A model generated the notes under the pieces. It did not search any database and was not told where the DNA came from. It worked only from the letters and a program-made list of their open reading frames with translations. 21,019 nt of DNA from WFZT01 sp964571845 (lineage in GTDB: Bacteria > Hydrothermota > Hydrothermia > B15-G9 > WFZT01), in contig CAZNDM010000016.1 of NCBI GenBank assembly GCA_964571845.1, forward strand, positions 1 through 21,019, given 5' to 3'. Position 1 is the stretch's first letter; each line of letters starts with the position of its first letter. Positions 1-8,206 of this stretch are shown here, one piece after another. Made by a program: the position numbers and the translations under genes.

Positions 1-270
1 CGGGAGGGAGGAGTGAGTGTGATTTCTAAGGTGAAGCGGGAGGGGAGGTTGGATGTGGTCCCTCTCGCAAGGCGGGAGGGGAGGTTGAACGTGATCCAAT
101 CCACTTTGTGGGATAGGAGGCTGTAAGTGAACTCCTGCGTGTGGAAGGGAGTGAGTGTGATTCCTCCTATTTTTGTGAAAGGAGATTTTGAGTGTGACTC
201 ATCCCACTTTGTGAGATGGGGATGAACTACTGCAGGTGGGATGGGAGGTTGAAGATGACAACTCCTTGCG
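1..270. repeat. Degenerate tandem repeat, period about 36 bp
   Basis: Units begin with a GTGGGA/GCGGGA-like hexamer at about 36, 72, 108, 141, 175, 211 and 236, and a truncated unit opens the window. Spacings are 36, 36, 33, 34, 36 and 25. Each unit has a GGGAGGTTGAANGTGA-like core, then a pyrimidine-rich stretch that can pair with the start of the next unit, for example CATCCCAC-TTT-GTGAGATG near 200-218. Frame 1 gives similar 12-residue peptides across units but is broken by stops, so I do not call a gene. No unique spacers separate identical repeats, so it is not a CRISPR array. It extends off the left edge. Function unknown. Confidence 0.6.
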
Positions 271-326
271 AGGGGTGACTTTTTCGGCTTCTTAAGTAGA
301 AAAGTCGTGGGAGGACTCTGGCAAAT

Positions 327-349
327 GCCAAAAAGAGAAGACTTTTGGC
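327..349. other. Hairpin in the gene-free stretch 271-461
   Basis: GCCAAAAAG at 327-335 pairs with CTTTTGGC at 342-349 (8 bp with one bulged A, loop of about 6). No U-tract follows on the plus strand, so it is only a weak terminator candidate for something upstream. The rest of 271-461 shows no gene with a ribosome site and no other clear signal. Confidence 0.3.
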
Positions 350-461
350 GGGTTTCTCCCTACGCTGAAGGGATAAAGAAGTTTTCCGCAAAATAAAAGA
401 AATGATCCCGAACATACATTCTGGATGTGTCAGATTAACAAAATTAGCAAAGTGAGGACAG

Positions 462-490
462 TTTAAAAACTCACGGCAAAGTAATATAAT
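462..490 (+). promoter_or_regulatory. Promoter of the BNR-repeat protein gene
   Basis: TTTAAA (462-467), a 17-bp spacer and a perfect TATAAT (485-490). Predicted initiation near 497 leaves a leader of under 20 nt containing AGGAGGTG at 503-510, four bases before the ATG at 515. Confidence 0.6.
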
Positions 491-514
491 TTTTTCAAAA
501 CCAGGAGGTGAGAC

Positions 515-2797
515 ATGATTGCTTATGCTCTTGTGATTGTTATATCCCTGGGGGCAGCCAGTAAAAGTGACTGGCTCTGGACCTCAACGGGACCGGATGG
601 GGGGACAATCCTCTCCATTGCAAGCGATGGCAGCAACACAGTTGCCACAGCATTGAACAATGTCTGGCGATACAATGGAAGTTCTTGGACCCTCGTTCTA
701 AACAATGTCAGAGGTTCCCGTGTACTCAATACAGGGGCCAGCCGATTCTGTCTGATAAAAGAGGATTTTGACTCCGCGAGGGTGTACTTTTCAAGCGACG
801 GAGGACAGACCTGGAGATCCACCTATGAGATCTTCGGATCTATCTACGGATTTTCAAAGGTTCATGGAAGCTATGTGTACATAGCAACATTCGGGAGCAT
901 CCACATTTCAAGTGACGGCGGTCAGAGCTGGGGCTCGGTTGTTACTGCTCCATACGCAGATATAAGTCCCAACAAGGTCGTAATTTCCTATCTCCCGGAT
1001 AATCCAGCTACAGTTTACCTCGGTGTGACCGGTGATTCTCTTGGAACAACGATTTTTCGCCTCTACAGGTCCACGGACTATGGGAGCACATGGACTCTGG
1101 TTACAACAACGGATTACCTGATCGGGGCATCGTCACTTGCAATAAATCCGTCGAATCCGCAGGAGCTGGTCGCATCAGTTTCCATAGGAGAGTCCAACCA
1201 GTATCCGGGTCTCTATGTATCCGAAGACGGGGGCGCAACCTGGAGCTACATAATGAGTTCCCTGACAGCAGGTCTGTTTGGTGTAACTGACATTGTTTTT
1301 AAAAATGATACGCTCTACGCAGGATCGGTCCTGAACCCAGGAATTGTAAAAGGTAATCAGGTTGCAGGTATCTGGTTCTTTACCCGTCTCGATACCATTC
1401 ACATGCCGCAGGATATTCACATAACTTCTGATGGCACCATTTATGTCGCCTACAGTGGCGGAGTTCTCATGTCCACTGATGGCAGTACTTTTACTGACAT
1501 TACAAGCGGTCTCAGAGCGGTTTGCACTCCGGAAGACAACGATCTTATAGGTACGAAAATTTCAAACGCCACTGGTGGTACCCTTTACATGATAGATGAT
1601 CTGGCGCAATCATCTCAATCGAGTGGACCTGTATTCTCAAATGTCATTTATAAAACCACAAACTACGGTATGAGCTGGCAAAAAATATTTGTGCCGGGAT
1701 TACTCTTATCCGTTGGAATTCAGACGCCACAGTCAGATCCGACAACTGTTTATGTCTCAGGTATAGGCTATGAGCTGAACCAGTCCGGACTTCTTATCCA
1801 TTTTATCTACAGGAGTAACGATTCGGGTATGACATTCGTACCGACTGATCAGGGAGTGCCTCTTGACAGTCTTACCGGCGTTTACGATGTATTCTGGGTC
1901 TCGCCATCGGATCCTAACAACATTCTTGTGAAGTTTATTTCATTTGGGAAAGGATGGAATATTGGAAATGGGAAGGATGTGGTCTCGGTGCTGTATTCGT
2001 CTGACGGTGGTGAAACATTCACGCAGGTACTGCCAAACTACATACCACTAAGATCGAGTGGTAGCAACGACACAGTTGTCCTTGCAGTTATAGACATGAT
2101 GATGGTACCGGGTGTAAAGATTTCCACCGACAGGGGGCATACCTGGTATGACTTGCCGACTGTCCTGTGTTTCCCCAGTGATGTGCAGATGTTGAATGGT
2201 GATGTTTACCTTGCGTGCGTGGATTATACAGCTGGTCAATTCAGATTGCTCAGGGTTACACCCGGTCAGGCATACTGGGACACAGTATCAACACAGATTT
2301 CTGATATTCCCGGTATCGTTGATGCAAGCTTGTCCGGTAACAGCGGAATTCTCGCTTTTGAGGTTCTGGCGAATGGAGACTCTGTCTTTGTTGGGGTGAT
2401 CGGTCCCGGTGTGGAAGACTACGATCTTCTTGATTTTCGGAGTAATGATTTAAGGTTGCTTGGGCCTGATCCATCCGGGTCCGGATATCTTGCACTGCTG
2501 GCTTTTACACCGGGTTTGAGCACCTACTATACCGAGGATCCCTTTGTGGGAATTCAGGAGGATGTTCCTGCTCCGGGTGTGAGTATTTTCTATTCAACAA
2601 GGGGACCTGTGCTGGAAGTTGGGATAAAAAGTCCTTACAGACTGGAGATTTTTGATCTTTCAGGGCGGAGGATATTTGACAGGACGCTTGAGGGCAGGAG
2701 AGTTGAGCTTGGTAAAACTGGAAAAGAGGGAGTCTATTTCTACAGGTTGAGTTCTGGAAGGTTTAGTAAGACAGGGAAATTTGTCGTTGTGAGATAA
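515..2797 (+). CDS. Secreted BNR/Asp-box repeat protein with type IX-like sorting tail
   Basis: This 760-residue protein has a short hydrophobic N-terminus (residues 1-16) that reads as a signal peptide. It then carries many Asp-box repeats of the form S-x-D-x-G-x-T/S-W/F, such as SSDGGQTW, SSDGGQSW, SEDGGATW, STDRGHTW and SSDGGETF. These are typical of beta-propeller blades in sialidase, sortilin and photosystem-assembly-like folds. The last 70 or so residues contain LEIFDLSGRRI and GVYFYRLSSG, followed by K-x-G-K-F-V-V-V-R. This is the pattern of the type A C-terminal sorting domain used by the type IX (Por) secretion system, so the protein is probably exported and attached to the cell surface. 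No catalytic sialidase residues are evident, and the substrate or partner is unknown. It has its own promoter and a strong terminator. Confidence 0.85.
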   Translation: MIAYALVIVISLGAASKSDWLWTSTGPDGGTILSIASDGSNTVATALNNVWRYNGSSWTLVLNNVRGSRVLNTGASRFCLIKEDFDSARVYFSSDGGQTWRSTYEIFGSIYGFSKVHGSYVYIATFGSIHISSDGGQSWGSVVTAPYADISPNKVVISYLPDNPATVYLGVTGDSLGTTIFRLYRSTDYGSTWTLVTTTDYLIGASSLAINPSNPQELVASVSIGESNQYPGLYVSEDGGATWSYIMSSLTAGLFGVTDIVFKNDTLYAGSVLNPGIVKGNQVAGIWFFTRLDTIHMPQDIHITSDGTIYVAYSGGVLMSTDGSTFTDITSGLRAVCTPEDNDLIGTKISNATGGTLYMIDDLAQSSQSSGPVFSNVIYKTTNYGMSWQKIFVPGLLLSVGIQTPQSDPTTVYVSGIGYELNQSGLLIHFIYRSNDSGMTFVPTDQGVPLDSLTGVYDVFWVSPSDPNNILVKFISFGKGWNIGNGKDVVSVLYSSDGGETFTQVLPNYIPLRSSGSNDTVVLAVIDMMMVPGVKISTDRGHTWYDLPTVLCFPSDVQMLNGDVYLACVDYTAGQFRLLRVTPGQAYWDTVSTQISDIPGIVDASLSGNSGILAFEVLANGDSVFVGVIGPGVEDYDLLDFRSNDLRLLGPDPSGSGYLALLAFTPGLSTYYTEDPFVGIQEDVPAPGVSIFYSTRGPVLEVGIKSPYRLEIFDLSGRRIFDRTLEGRRVELGKTGKEGVYFYRLSSGRFSKTGKFVVVR

Positions 2798-2851
2798 GAG
2801 AGGGGGAGGGTGAAGGAGCTTTCGCTCCTTCACCCTCCCCCTCTCTTTTTT
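2798..2851 (+). terminator. 22-bp perfect hairpin terminator between convergent genes
   Basis: 2798-2819 pairs perfectly with 2824-2845 around a TTTC loop, and six T follow (2846-2851). On the minus strand the loop reads GAAA, a GNRA tetraloop, but no U-tract follows there. It starts directly after the plus-strand stop codon (2795-2797), and its T-run overlaps the stop codon of the convergent lipoprotein gene (2850-2852). It should therefore end both transcripts, most efficiently the plus one. Confidence 0.9.
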
Positions 2852-3935
2852 ACATTCCACTTACTCTCGAACTTACCTTCTTTGAATGAATAATCTCTTC
2901 TCCACCACCCTGATTCCCGAGTATCAGGTTAACGATCCTTGGTAACAGTAGTCCCGTTGTCTGATCCGGAAGTCTGTCGTAGTTGTATTCGAGGGGTTGA
3001 CCCGTGACCATAACCCACCCAAGACCAAAGTTGTAAAGTACAAGTGTGGGCCTGCCCATTTCACGATTGACCGTGAAAATCTGGGAATTTTCAGGTAAAG
3101 AATTAAATGTTTCATGACTTGAGTATGTGCCGTAGAGTGTATCAGGTAGTCCCTGAACCAGTTCATAGGAGTGATTGTAGATCAGATTGTAGTTGTCGTA
3201 GTAGTAAACGGTGTCAACCAGGACGCCGCCGGGAAAAGTTATCCCTGCGTCAAGGATGGACCCGCCGTGCCAGCCACGATCACAGGCTTCCCAGAATATT
3301 ACACCACCTTCCGCGACAAAATTGTTAAATTTGGACATATTCCGTGCATAGTTGTCGTAGAAGTTCTGATTTTGGTCGTTTACGATGATGACAAGATCTC
3401 TTCCTACTCTCAGTGTCACGGTATCAAAATCTGCAGATGTGAGTACTTCGTATTGATTTTCTCCCTGACCCGGTGAGTATCCCTGAGATGCGAGCATGGA
3501 ATCCATTGCTGTGGATTCCCAGGGGAGATTATCCCTGAAGATTTTGATATGGTTGGCTGCGCCGTGAGCCGCAGGTTCCATATTTATCTCAAAGTTCACC
3601 GCCTGGTCGGGGTTACCCACTATCCTGCCCCAGTAAAGTATGGAGCCACCAGAATCTCTTGCAGTAACAAAGAATGTGTATGAGTTACCCGGCTCAAGCT
3701 GGACCTCAAAAGTTACGACCGTCGCTGACTGTGGTACGGATTGTGTAGCCTCATAATCCTCAAAACCCGGTGCAGTGATTCTGAGAGTCACTGTAGCTAT
3801 CAGTGGTCGTGCCCCGCCTTCAGGCAGAGTCACTGAGATGGACACAATTTTTAACTCCTCATCTTTTGTGCAGCTGTTAATGGAGAGGAGACCAGCCATA
3901 AACAGCAATAAAAGTAATTTTGTGATGTTTTTCAT
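2850..3935 (-). CDS. Putative lipoprotein with amidotransferase-like domain
   Basis: 361 residues. The N-terminus (MKNITK, a Leu-rich core, then LLSINSC) is a lipoprotein signal with lipobox Cys22. Residues of about 30-125 look like a beta-sandwich, carboxypeptidase-regulatory-like domain (ITAPGFEDYE, LEPGNSYTFFVTAR). Residues of about 130-340 resemble the class I glutamine amidotransferase-like/ThuA Rossmann fold (DLVIIVNDQNQNF, FNNFVAEGGVIFWEA, GLGWVMVTGQPLE). I see no convincing Cys-His-Glu triad, so catalysis is doubtful. ATG with GGGAGG upstream supports the start. It has its own promoter, so it is probably transcribed apart from the aminotransferase gene upstream. Surface-associated role unknown. 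Confidence 0.7.
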   Translation of the reverse strand: MKNITKLLLLLFMAGLLSINSCTKDEELKIVSISVTLPEGGARPLIATVTLRITAPGFEDYEATQSVPQSATVVTFEVQLEPGNSYTFFVTARDSGGSILYWGRIVGNPDQAVNFEINMEPAAHGAANHIKIFRDNLPWESTAMDSMLASQGYSPGQGENQYEVLTSADFDTVTLRVGRDLVIIVNDQNQNFYDNYARNMSKFNNFVAEGGVIFWEACDRGWHGGSILDAGITFPGGVLVDTVYYYDNYNLIYNHSYELVQGLPDTLYGTYSSHETFNSLPENSQIFTVNREMGRPTLVLYNFGLGWVMVTGQPLEYNYDRLPDQTTGLLLPRIVNLILGNQGGGEEIIHSKKVSSRVSGM

Positions 3936-3952
3936 TAGAACCTCCCGCAGGA

Positions 3953-3981
3953 AAAGTAAGGCTTTTTTGAGGATTTGTCAA
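3953..3981 (-). promoter_or_regulatory. Promoter of the lipoprotein gene
   Basis: Reading the minus strand, a perfect TTGACA (3981-3976) is followed by a 17-bp spacer and a weak -10, TACTTT (3958-3953). The gene starts at 3935 behind GGGAGG. Confidence 0.55.
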
Positions 3982-3999
3982 ATAAAAAAATTGAAAAAA

Positions 4000-5118
4000 T
4001 TATGATAAAATGGACTCTTTCAGGCTGCTGGCAATGTATTCTATATCTTCCTCATCAAGGTCCGGATAGAGGGGTAATGTTAACTCTCTTCTGGAAAACA
4101 TCTCGGTTTTCGGGAGATGGACATTGAAACTCCTGAAGGCAGTAAATCTATGTACAGCTGGATAATGTACAGATGTCTGTATGCCCTTTTTGGCAAGGAA
4201 TCTGATAACCCTTTCACGCTCCACTCCTTCAGGAAGAACAACCGGGAAAATGTAGTTGGCTGAATTTTCGTAGTCGTCAAATGGTATTAGAAGTCCTGAA
4301 TTCTCAAGGAGTTTCCGGTATTTACCCACAAGTTCAACCCTCCTCGAATTCTTCCTGGCGAGTTTCCTGAGCTGCACGAGACCGAGTGCGGCTCCTATCT
4401 CCGTTATCCTGTAGTTGAAGCCGATTTCCAGTACATCGTATGTGGCATTACCTCCTGAAAACTTGGTGTAACTTGAGGTTGTGAGTCCATGGGATCTCAA
4501 AAGCTTTGCCCTTTCATAAATCTCTTTACTGTCTGTAAGGATAAATCCACCCTCACCCGTGGATAGATTCTTGTTGGAAAATGTGGAGAATGCACCTGCA
4601 ATTCCCACAGTGCCGGCATAGGTTTCACCTATCCTGCTACCTATAGCGTGAGAAGCGTCTTCTATGAGTGTGAGATTATTCCTTTCTGCAATTTCTCTGA
4701 TCGCGTTTAGAAATTTTGTGAACCCGGCATAGTGGACAAATACGACGGCATCCGCTTCCCTGGCATACCTTTCGACTTCTTCTGGTGAGAGATTTGGATA
4801 CTTGAGGGAGTGAATATCCGCGAAAACAGGGATCGCTCCGATCCATAGGAGGGGTGATACAGTGGCAACGAAAGTGAGGGAGGGGACTATGACTCTCGAT
4901 CCCCTCTGAATTCCAGATGCGATGTATGCAAGATGCAGGGCTGTTGTGCCTGAGCTTGTGGCAATTGCATATTTTACGCCAAAATACTCTGCAAGTTCTC
5001 TTTCGTACTCTTCAGTTTTTGGTCCCTGAGTGATCCAGCCCGAGCGGATGACCTCGATTACAGCCCTCTCTTCCTCTTCGCCGTAATCGAGGTCAAACAA
5101 GGGATAACGCCAGGGCAC
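4000..5118 (-). CDS. DegT/DnrJ/EryC1-family PLP aminotransferase
   Basis: 372 residues, full length for the family of sugar-nucleotide aminotransferases (fold type I). Visible landmarks are GWITQGP near the N-terminus, the cofactor-binding SSGTTALHLA, the EDASHAIGS segment with the Asp that contacts the pyridine nitrogen, and the Schiff-base lysine in FSNKNLSTGEGG (K183). Such enzymes transfer an amino group from glutamate to a keto-sugar for surface polysaccharides or glycans; the exact sugar cannot be read from sequence. The start is GTG at 5118, 1 nt after the pnp stop, with AAGGA about 6 nt upstream, so it is the last gene of the ribosomal-protein/pnp operon. No other sugar-pathway genes are adjacent. 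Confidence 0.9.
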   Translation of the reverse strand: MPWRYPLFDLDYGEEEERAVIEVIRSGWITQGPKTEEYERELAEYFGVKYAIATSSGTTALHLAYIASGIQRGSRVIVPSLTFVATVSPLLWIGAIPVFADIHSLKYPNLSPEEVERYAREADAVVFVHYAGFTKFLNAIREIAERNNLTLIEDASHAIGSRIGETYAGTVGIAGAFSTFSNKNLSTGEGGFILTDSKEIYERAKLLRSHGLTTSSYTKFSGGNATYDVLEIGFNYRITEIGAALGLVQLRKLARKNSRRVELVGKYRKLLENSGLLIPFDDYENSANYIFPVVLPEGVERERVIRFLAKKGIQTSVHYPAVHRFTAFRSFNVHLPKTEMFSRRELTLPLYPDLDEEDIEYIASSLKESILS

Positions 5119-5119
5119 A

Positions 5120-7222
5120 TCAATCCTTTTTGATCTTTTTTACACCGCCCTGAAGGGCAGCTTTTCTCGAGAGTTTTATCCTTCCAAGTTCGTCAATGTC
5201 GATAACTTTAACGAGGACCTTGTCGCCGACTTTCAGGACATCCTCGACCTTTTTTACCCTCGTATTTGCGAGCTCGGATATGTGGACAAGTCCTTCTTTG
5301 CCGGGCAGAATCTCCACAAATGCGCCGAATGGCGCAATTCGCGTAACTTTTCCGAGATAAACTGTTCCAACTTCCACTTCCTGAACAAGCTCACTGATCC
5401 TCTTTTTCGCCTCTTCAACTCCCTCGAGGCTCTGACCGGAGATGAGCACTTTACCCGTTGTATCTTCGATTTCTATACGGGTGTCAGTGTCTTCCTGGAT
5501 CTTTCTGATTGTCCTTCCACCCGGACCAATAACTTCTCCGATCTTCTCCCTCGGGATCCAGATTGCGGCGACCTTGGGTGCGTATTTCGATAGTTCTTTT
5601 CTCGGAGAGCTTATGGTTGCGTCCATAACATCGAGTATGAAGTGTCTTGCTTTCTTGGCTCTTTCGAATGTAGCTTTGATGATGTCGAGCCCGATCCCTT
5701 TGATCTTTAAGTCGAGCTGTATGGCTGTAATCCCGTTTCTCGTACCTGCCACTTTGAAGTCCATGTCGCCGTAATGGTCTTCAGCTCCAATGATGTCTGT
5801 AAGCAGTTCGAATCTGTCTCCCTCTTTTACAAGTCCAATTGAGATGCCGGCAACTGATGTTTTCAGAGGAACTCCTGCGTCCATCAGGGAGAGTGATGCT
5901 CCACAAACAGTTGCCATTGAAGTCGAGCCATTGGATTCGAGAATGTCGGAGACGACCCTGATGGTGTAAGGAAAGTCATCTTCTGGAGGAATAAGGTTGG
6001 CAACGGCCTTTTCTGCGAGGGCTCCGTGCCCGATCTCCCTTCTTCCGGGTCCCCTCAAAGGTTTTATCTCACCTACGGAAAAGGGTGGAAAATTGTAATG
6101 AAGCATGAACCTCTTTTCTTCTTCTGGTTCGAGCTCAGAGAGTCTCTGTACATCCTCAGATGTTCCAAGAGTTGTTACAACGAGAGCCTGAGTCTCGCCG
6201 CGCCTGAATAGGGCTGATCCATGGGTGCGTGGGAGGATGCCAATCTCAGCAGAGAGAGGCCTTATTTCGTCAAATTTCCTGCCATCAATACGGGTTCCCT
6301 CTTCGAGGACCATTTTGCGCATTGTTTCACGCTCGATCTCGTAAAGTGCCGTTTCGATCTCTATTTTGCTGTCCGGGAACTCCTCAGCCAGTGCCTCGTG
6401 GACCTGTTTGTGGATGGAGGCGAGGGTTTCCTGACGGGTCTTTTTGTGGGCAATGTGCATGGCATCGTTTATCATCGCACCAAACTGTTCCTTGATTCTG
6501 TTCTTCAGTTCTTCCGGTATCGGCAGGATGGTGGGCTCGCGTTTTTCGACATCAACCATGCCAACAAGATCTTCCTGCAGTTCAACCATCTGGTTGATGT
6601 ATGGCTGGGCGAACTCGATTGCCTGGATGAGGAGGTCTTCATCGACCTCTTTCCCTTCGAATTCGATCATGTGGACCTCACTGCCCTGTCCGACGAGGAG
6701 GAGATCAAACAGGCTATCGTTTAGCTGGCTATTGGTGGGATTTATTACAAATTCGTTGTTAATATAACCCACGCGAACTGCACCGATAGGTCCATCAAAC
6801 GGGATGGGTGATATGCTCAGTGCAGCACTTGCCCCGATAATGCCGAGCAGATGTCCTTCATTTTCCATGTCGTAGGACAGGAGATAGGCAATGATCTCTA
6901 CCTCGTCCATCATGCCCTTTGGGAACCTTGGTCTTATGGATCGGTCGATGGCACGGGAGTAAAGGATCTCCCTCTCACGGGGCTTTCCCTCCCGTTTGAA
7001 GTAACCGCCCGGTATTTTTCCGGCTGCGTAGGATTGCTCCCTGTATTCAACGAGCAGGGGCAGAAAGTCTCTTTTCTCTTCGGAGGGTTTTGAAACTGCG
7101 GTTACCAGGACAACGGTGTCTCCGTATTGAACGAGGACAGCTGCATCAGCCTGCCTGGCTACCTTTCCAGTCCTTATTTCTAATTTTCGCCCTCCTATCT
7201 CTGTATCAACGATTTTCTCCAT
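5120..7222 (-). CDS. pnp: Polyribonucleotide nucleotidyltransferase (PNPase)
   Basis: 700 residues, the normal bacterial length. The order is an RNase PH domain 1 (start to about residue 210), an alpha-helical linker, and RNase PH domain 2 with FRRGETQALV, the phosphate-binding region GEIKPLRGPGRREIGHG and the catalytic acidic segment EDHYGDMDFKVAGT. A KH domain (GPGGRTIRKIQ) and a C-terminal S1 domain (GKVTRIAPFGAFVEI through GLVHISEL) follow. It degrades RNA 3'-to-5' phosphorolytically and works in mRNA turnover and sRNA stability in the cytoplasm. The gene begins 1 nt after the rpsO stop behind AAGGGG, the classical rpsO-pnp arrangement. All key motifs are intact. Confidence 0.98.
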   Translation of the reverse strand: MEKIVDTEIGGRKLEIRTGKVARQADAAVLVQYGDTVVLVTAVSKPSEEKRDFLPLLVEYREQSYAAGKIPGGYFKREGKPREREILYSRAIDRSIRPRFPKGMMDEVEIIAYLLSYDMENEGHLLGIIGASAALSISPIPFDGPIGAVRVGYINNEFVINPTNSQLNDSLFDLLLVGQGSEVHMIEFEGKEVDEDLLIQAIEFAQPYINQMVELQEDLVGMVDVEKREPTILPIPEELKNRIKEQFGAMINDAMHIAHKKTRQETLASIHKQVHEALAEEFPDSKIEIETALYEIERETMRKMVLEEGTRIDGRKFDEIRPLSAEIGILPRTHGSALFRRGETQALVVTTLGTSEDVQRLSELEPEEEKRFMLHYNFPPFSVGEIKPLRGPGRREIGHGALAEKAVANLIPPEDDFPYTIRVVSDILESNGSTSMATVCGASLSLMDAGVPLKTSVAGISIGLVKEGDRFELLTDIIGAEDHYGDMDFKVAGTRNGITAIQLDLKIKGIGLDIIKATFERAKKARHFILDVMDATISSPRKELSKYAPKVAAIWIPREKIGEVIGPGGRTIRKIQEDTDTRIEIEDTTGKVLISGQSLEGVEEAKKRISELVQEVEVGTVYLGKVTRIAPFGAFVEILPGKEGLVHISELANTRVKKVEDVLKVGDKVLVKVIDIDELGRIKLSRKAALQGGVKKIKKD

Positions 7223-7223
7223 T

Positions 7224-7493
7224 TTAGCCCCTTATGCCCAATTTCCTGATAACTTCCTGGTACTTTACGAAATTTTCTCTTTTCAGGTATCTCAAAAGTC
7301 TCTTCCTTTTCCCCACGAGTTTGATAAGACCGTATCTTGAGTGGACATCCTTGCGGTGGGTTTTTAGATGCTCGGTGATTTGTTTAATCCTTTCGGTTAA
7401 AAGGGCAATCTGGACCTCGGGTGATCCAGTATCGCCTTCAAATCTCTGCCATTCTTTGATAATTTTCTGTTTTTCTTCCTTTTCAAGTGCCAT
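7224..7493 (-). CDS. rpsO: 30S ribosomal protein S15
   Basis: 89 residues, the standard length. The family signatures GDTGSPEVQIALLTERI, HRKDVHSRYGL and KRKRLLRYL are present. S15 binds 16S rRNA early and nucleates assembly of the platform. AGGAGG precedes the ATG. Its only leader is the short rplI-rpsO gap, which leaves little room for the autoregulatory leader pseudoknot known from enterobacteria. It sits between rplI and pnp. Confidence 0.98.
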   Translation of the reverse strand: MALEKEEKQKIIKEWQRFEGDTGSPEVQIALLTERIKQITEHLKTHRKDVHSRYGLIKLVGKRKRLLRYLKRENFVKYQEVIRKLGIRG

Positions 7494-7504
7494 GTTTAGA
7501 CCTC

Positions 7505-7948
7505 CTATTTTTTGACAACTTCAACCTTTAGTTTTGCCTCAACCTCAGGATGAAGTTTTATTGGCACATAATGTGTTCCAAGTGTCCTGATAGAATCTTC
7601 CATGCGAATCATACCTTTCTGGAGCTCAATGCCCTTTTCCTTGAGAGCGGAGAGTATGTCAACAGAGCTGACTGCACCAAAGAGCTTATCGTCTTCTCCG
7701 GTTTTAACTGCAATTGTGATGGACAGATTCTTGATCTTATTTGCGAGTTTTTCTGCCTTCGTTTTTTCCCTTTCTGCCTTCATTCTGCGGAGTTTTTCCT
7801 CGTTCTGAAATGCCTTGAGGTTGGATTCAGTCGCAGGCACAGCGAGCTTTTTGGGTATCAAATAGTTTCTTGCAAAGCCGTCAGATACATTAACAATGTC
7901 TCCCCTTTTACCAACTCTTTCAACATCTTCTTTCAGGATAACTTTCAT
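7505..7948 (-). CDS. rplI: 50S ribosomal protein L9
   Basis: 147 residues from the ATG at 7948. The reading frame stays open to 7981, but the true start is MKVILKEDV, which matches the L9 N-terminus and has GGAG(TGAG) 7 nt upstream; the extra upstream residues overlap rpsR and look non-native. The N-terminal rRNA-binding domain shows GDIVNVSDGFARNYLIPKKLA. A long Lys/Glu-rich connecting helix follows (residues of about 41-75), then the C-terminal domain with LFGAVSS. L9 binds 23S rRNA and helps maintain the reading frame. Its stop overlaps the ribosome site of rpsO. Confidence 0.97.
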   Translation of the reverse strand: MKVILKEDVERVGKRGDIVNVSDGFARNYLIPKKLAVPATESNLKAFQNEEKLRRMKAEREKTKAEKLANKIKNLSITIAVKTGEDDKLFGAVSSVDILSALKEKGIELQKGMIRMEDSIRTLGTHYVPIKLHPEVEAKLKVEVVKK

Positions 7949-7961
7949 TTTCTCACTCCGT

Positions 7962-8192
7962 TTAGATGTAGTAGGCTTCAACGAATGGCAGGAGAGCCAT
8001 TATTCTTGCCCTTTTGATAGCCCGTGAGAGCTGCCTCTGATGATATGCACATGTACCTGTGGTTCTCCTGGAGAGGATCTTTCCTCTTGCTGTCAGATAT
8101 TTTCTCAATCTTTCAACATCCTTGTAATCGATTTCTTTAATTCCTTCCCTGCAAAATTCACAGGTATGTTTTCTAATTTTGTTTTTTGCCAT
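7962..8192 (-). CDS. rpsR: 30S ribosomal protein S18
   Basis: 76 residues with the S18 signatures IDYKDVERLRKYL, GKILSRR and HQRQLSRAIKRAR. A CEFC pair plus a further Cys and His (TGTCAYH) mark a zinc-binding (C+) form of S18. It pairs with S6 on the 30S platform. AGGAGG follows the ssb stop directly and lies 8 nt upstream of the ATG, so the genes are closely coupled. Confidence 0.98.
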   Translation of the reverse strand: MAKNKIRKHTCEFCREGIKEIDYKDVERLRKYLTARGKILSRRTTGTCAYHQRQLSRAIKRARIMALLPFVEAYYI

Positions 8193-8206
8193 TTTTTATA
8201 CCTCCT

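Noticed and set aside
1..270. CRISPR array
   Set aside because: Units are degenerate throughout with no conserved repeat alternating with unique spacers, and no cas genes are nearby.
227..415. Minus-strand open frame of 62 codons in the left intergenic stretch
   Set aside because: Runs into the repeat region with no ribosome site and no family resemblance.
6221..6724. Long plus-strand open frame of 167 codons inside pnp
   Set aside because: Antisense to a fully conserved pnp region, with no start signals; it is a shadow of pnp codon usage.
7949..7981. Extended N-terminus for L9
   Set aside because: The extra 11 codons overlap rpsR and the ribosome site; MKVILKEDV at 7948 is the family's normal start.
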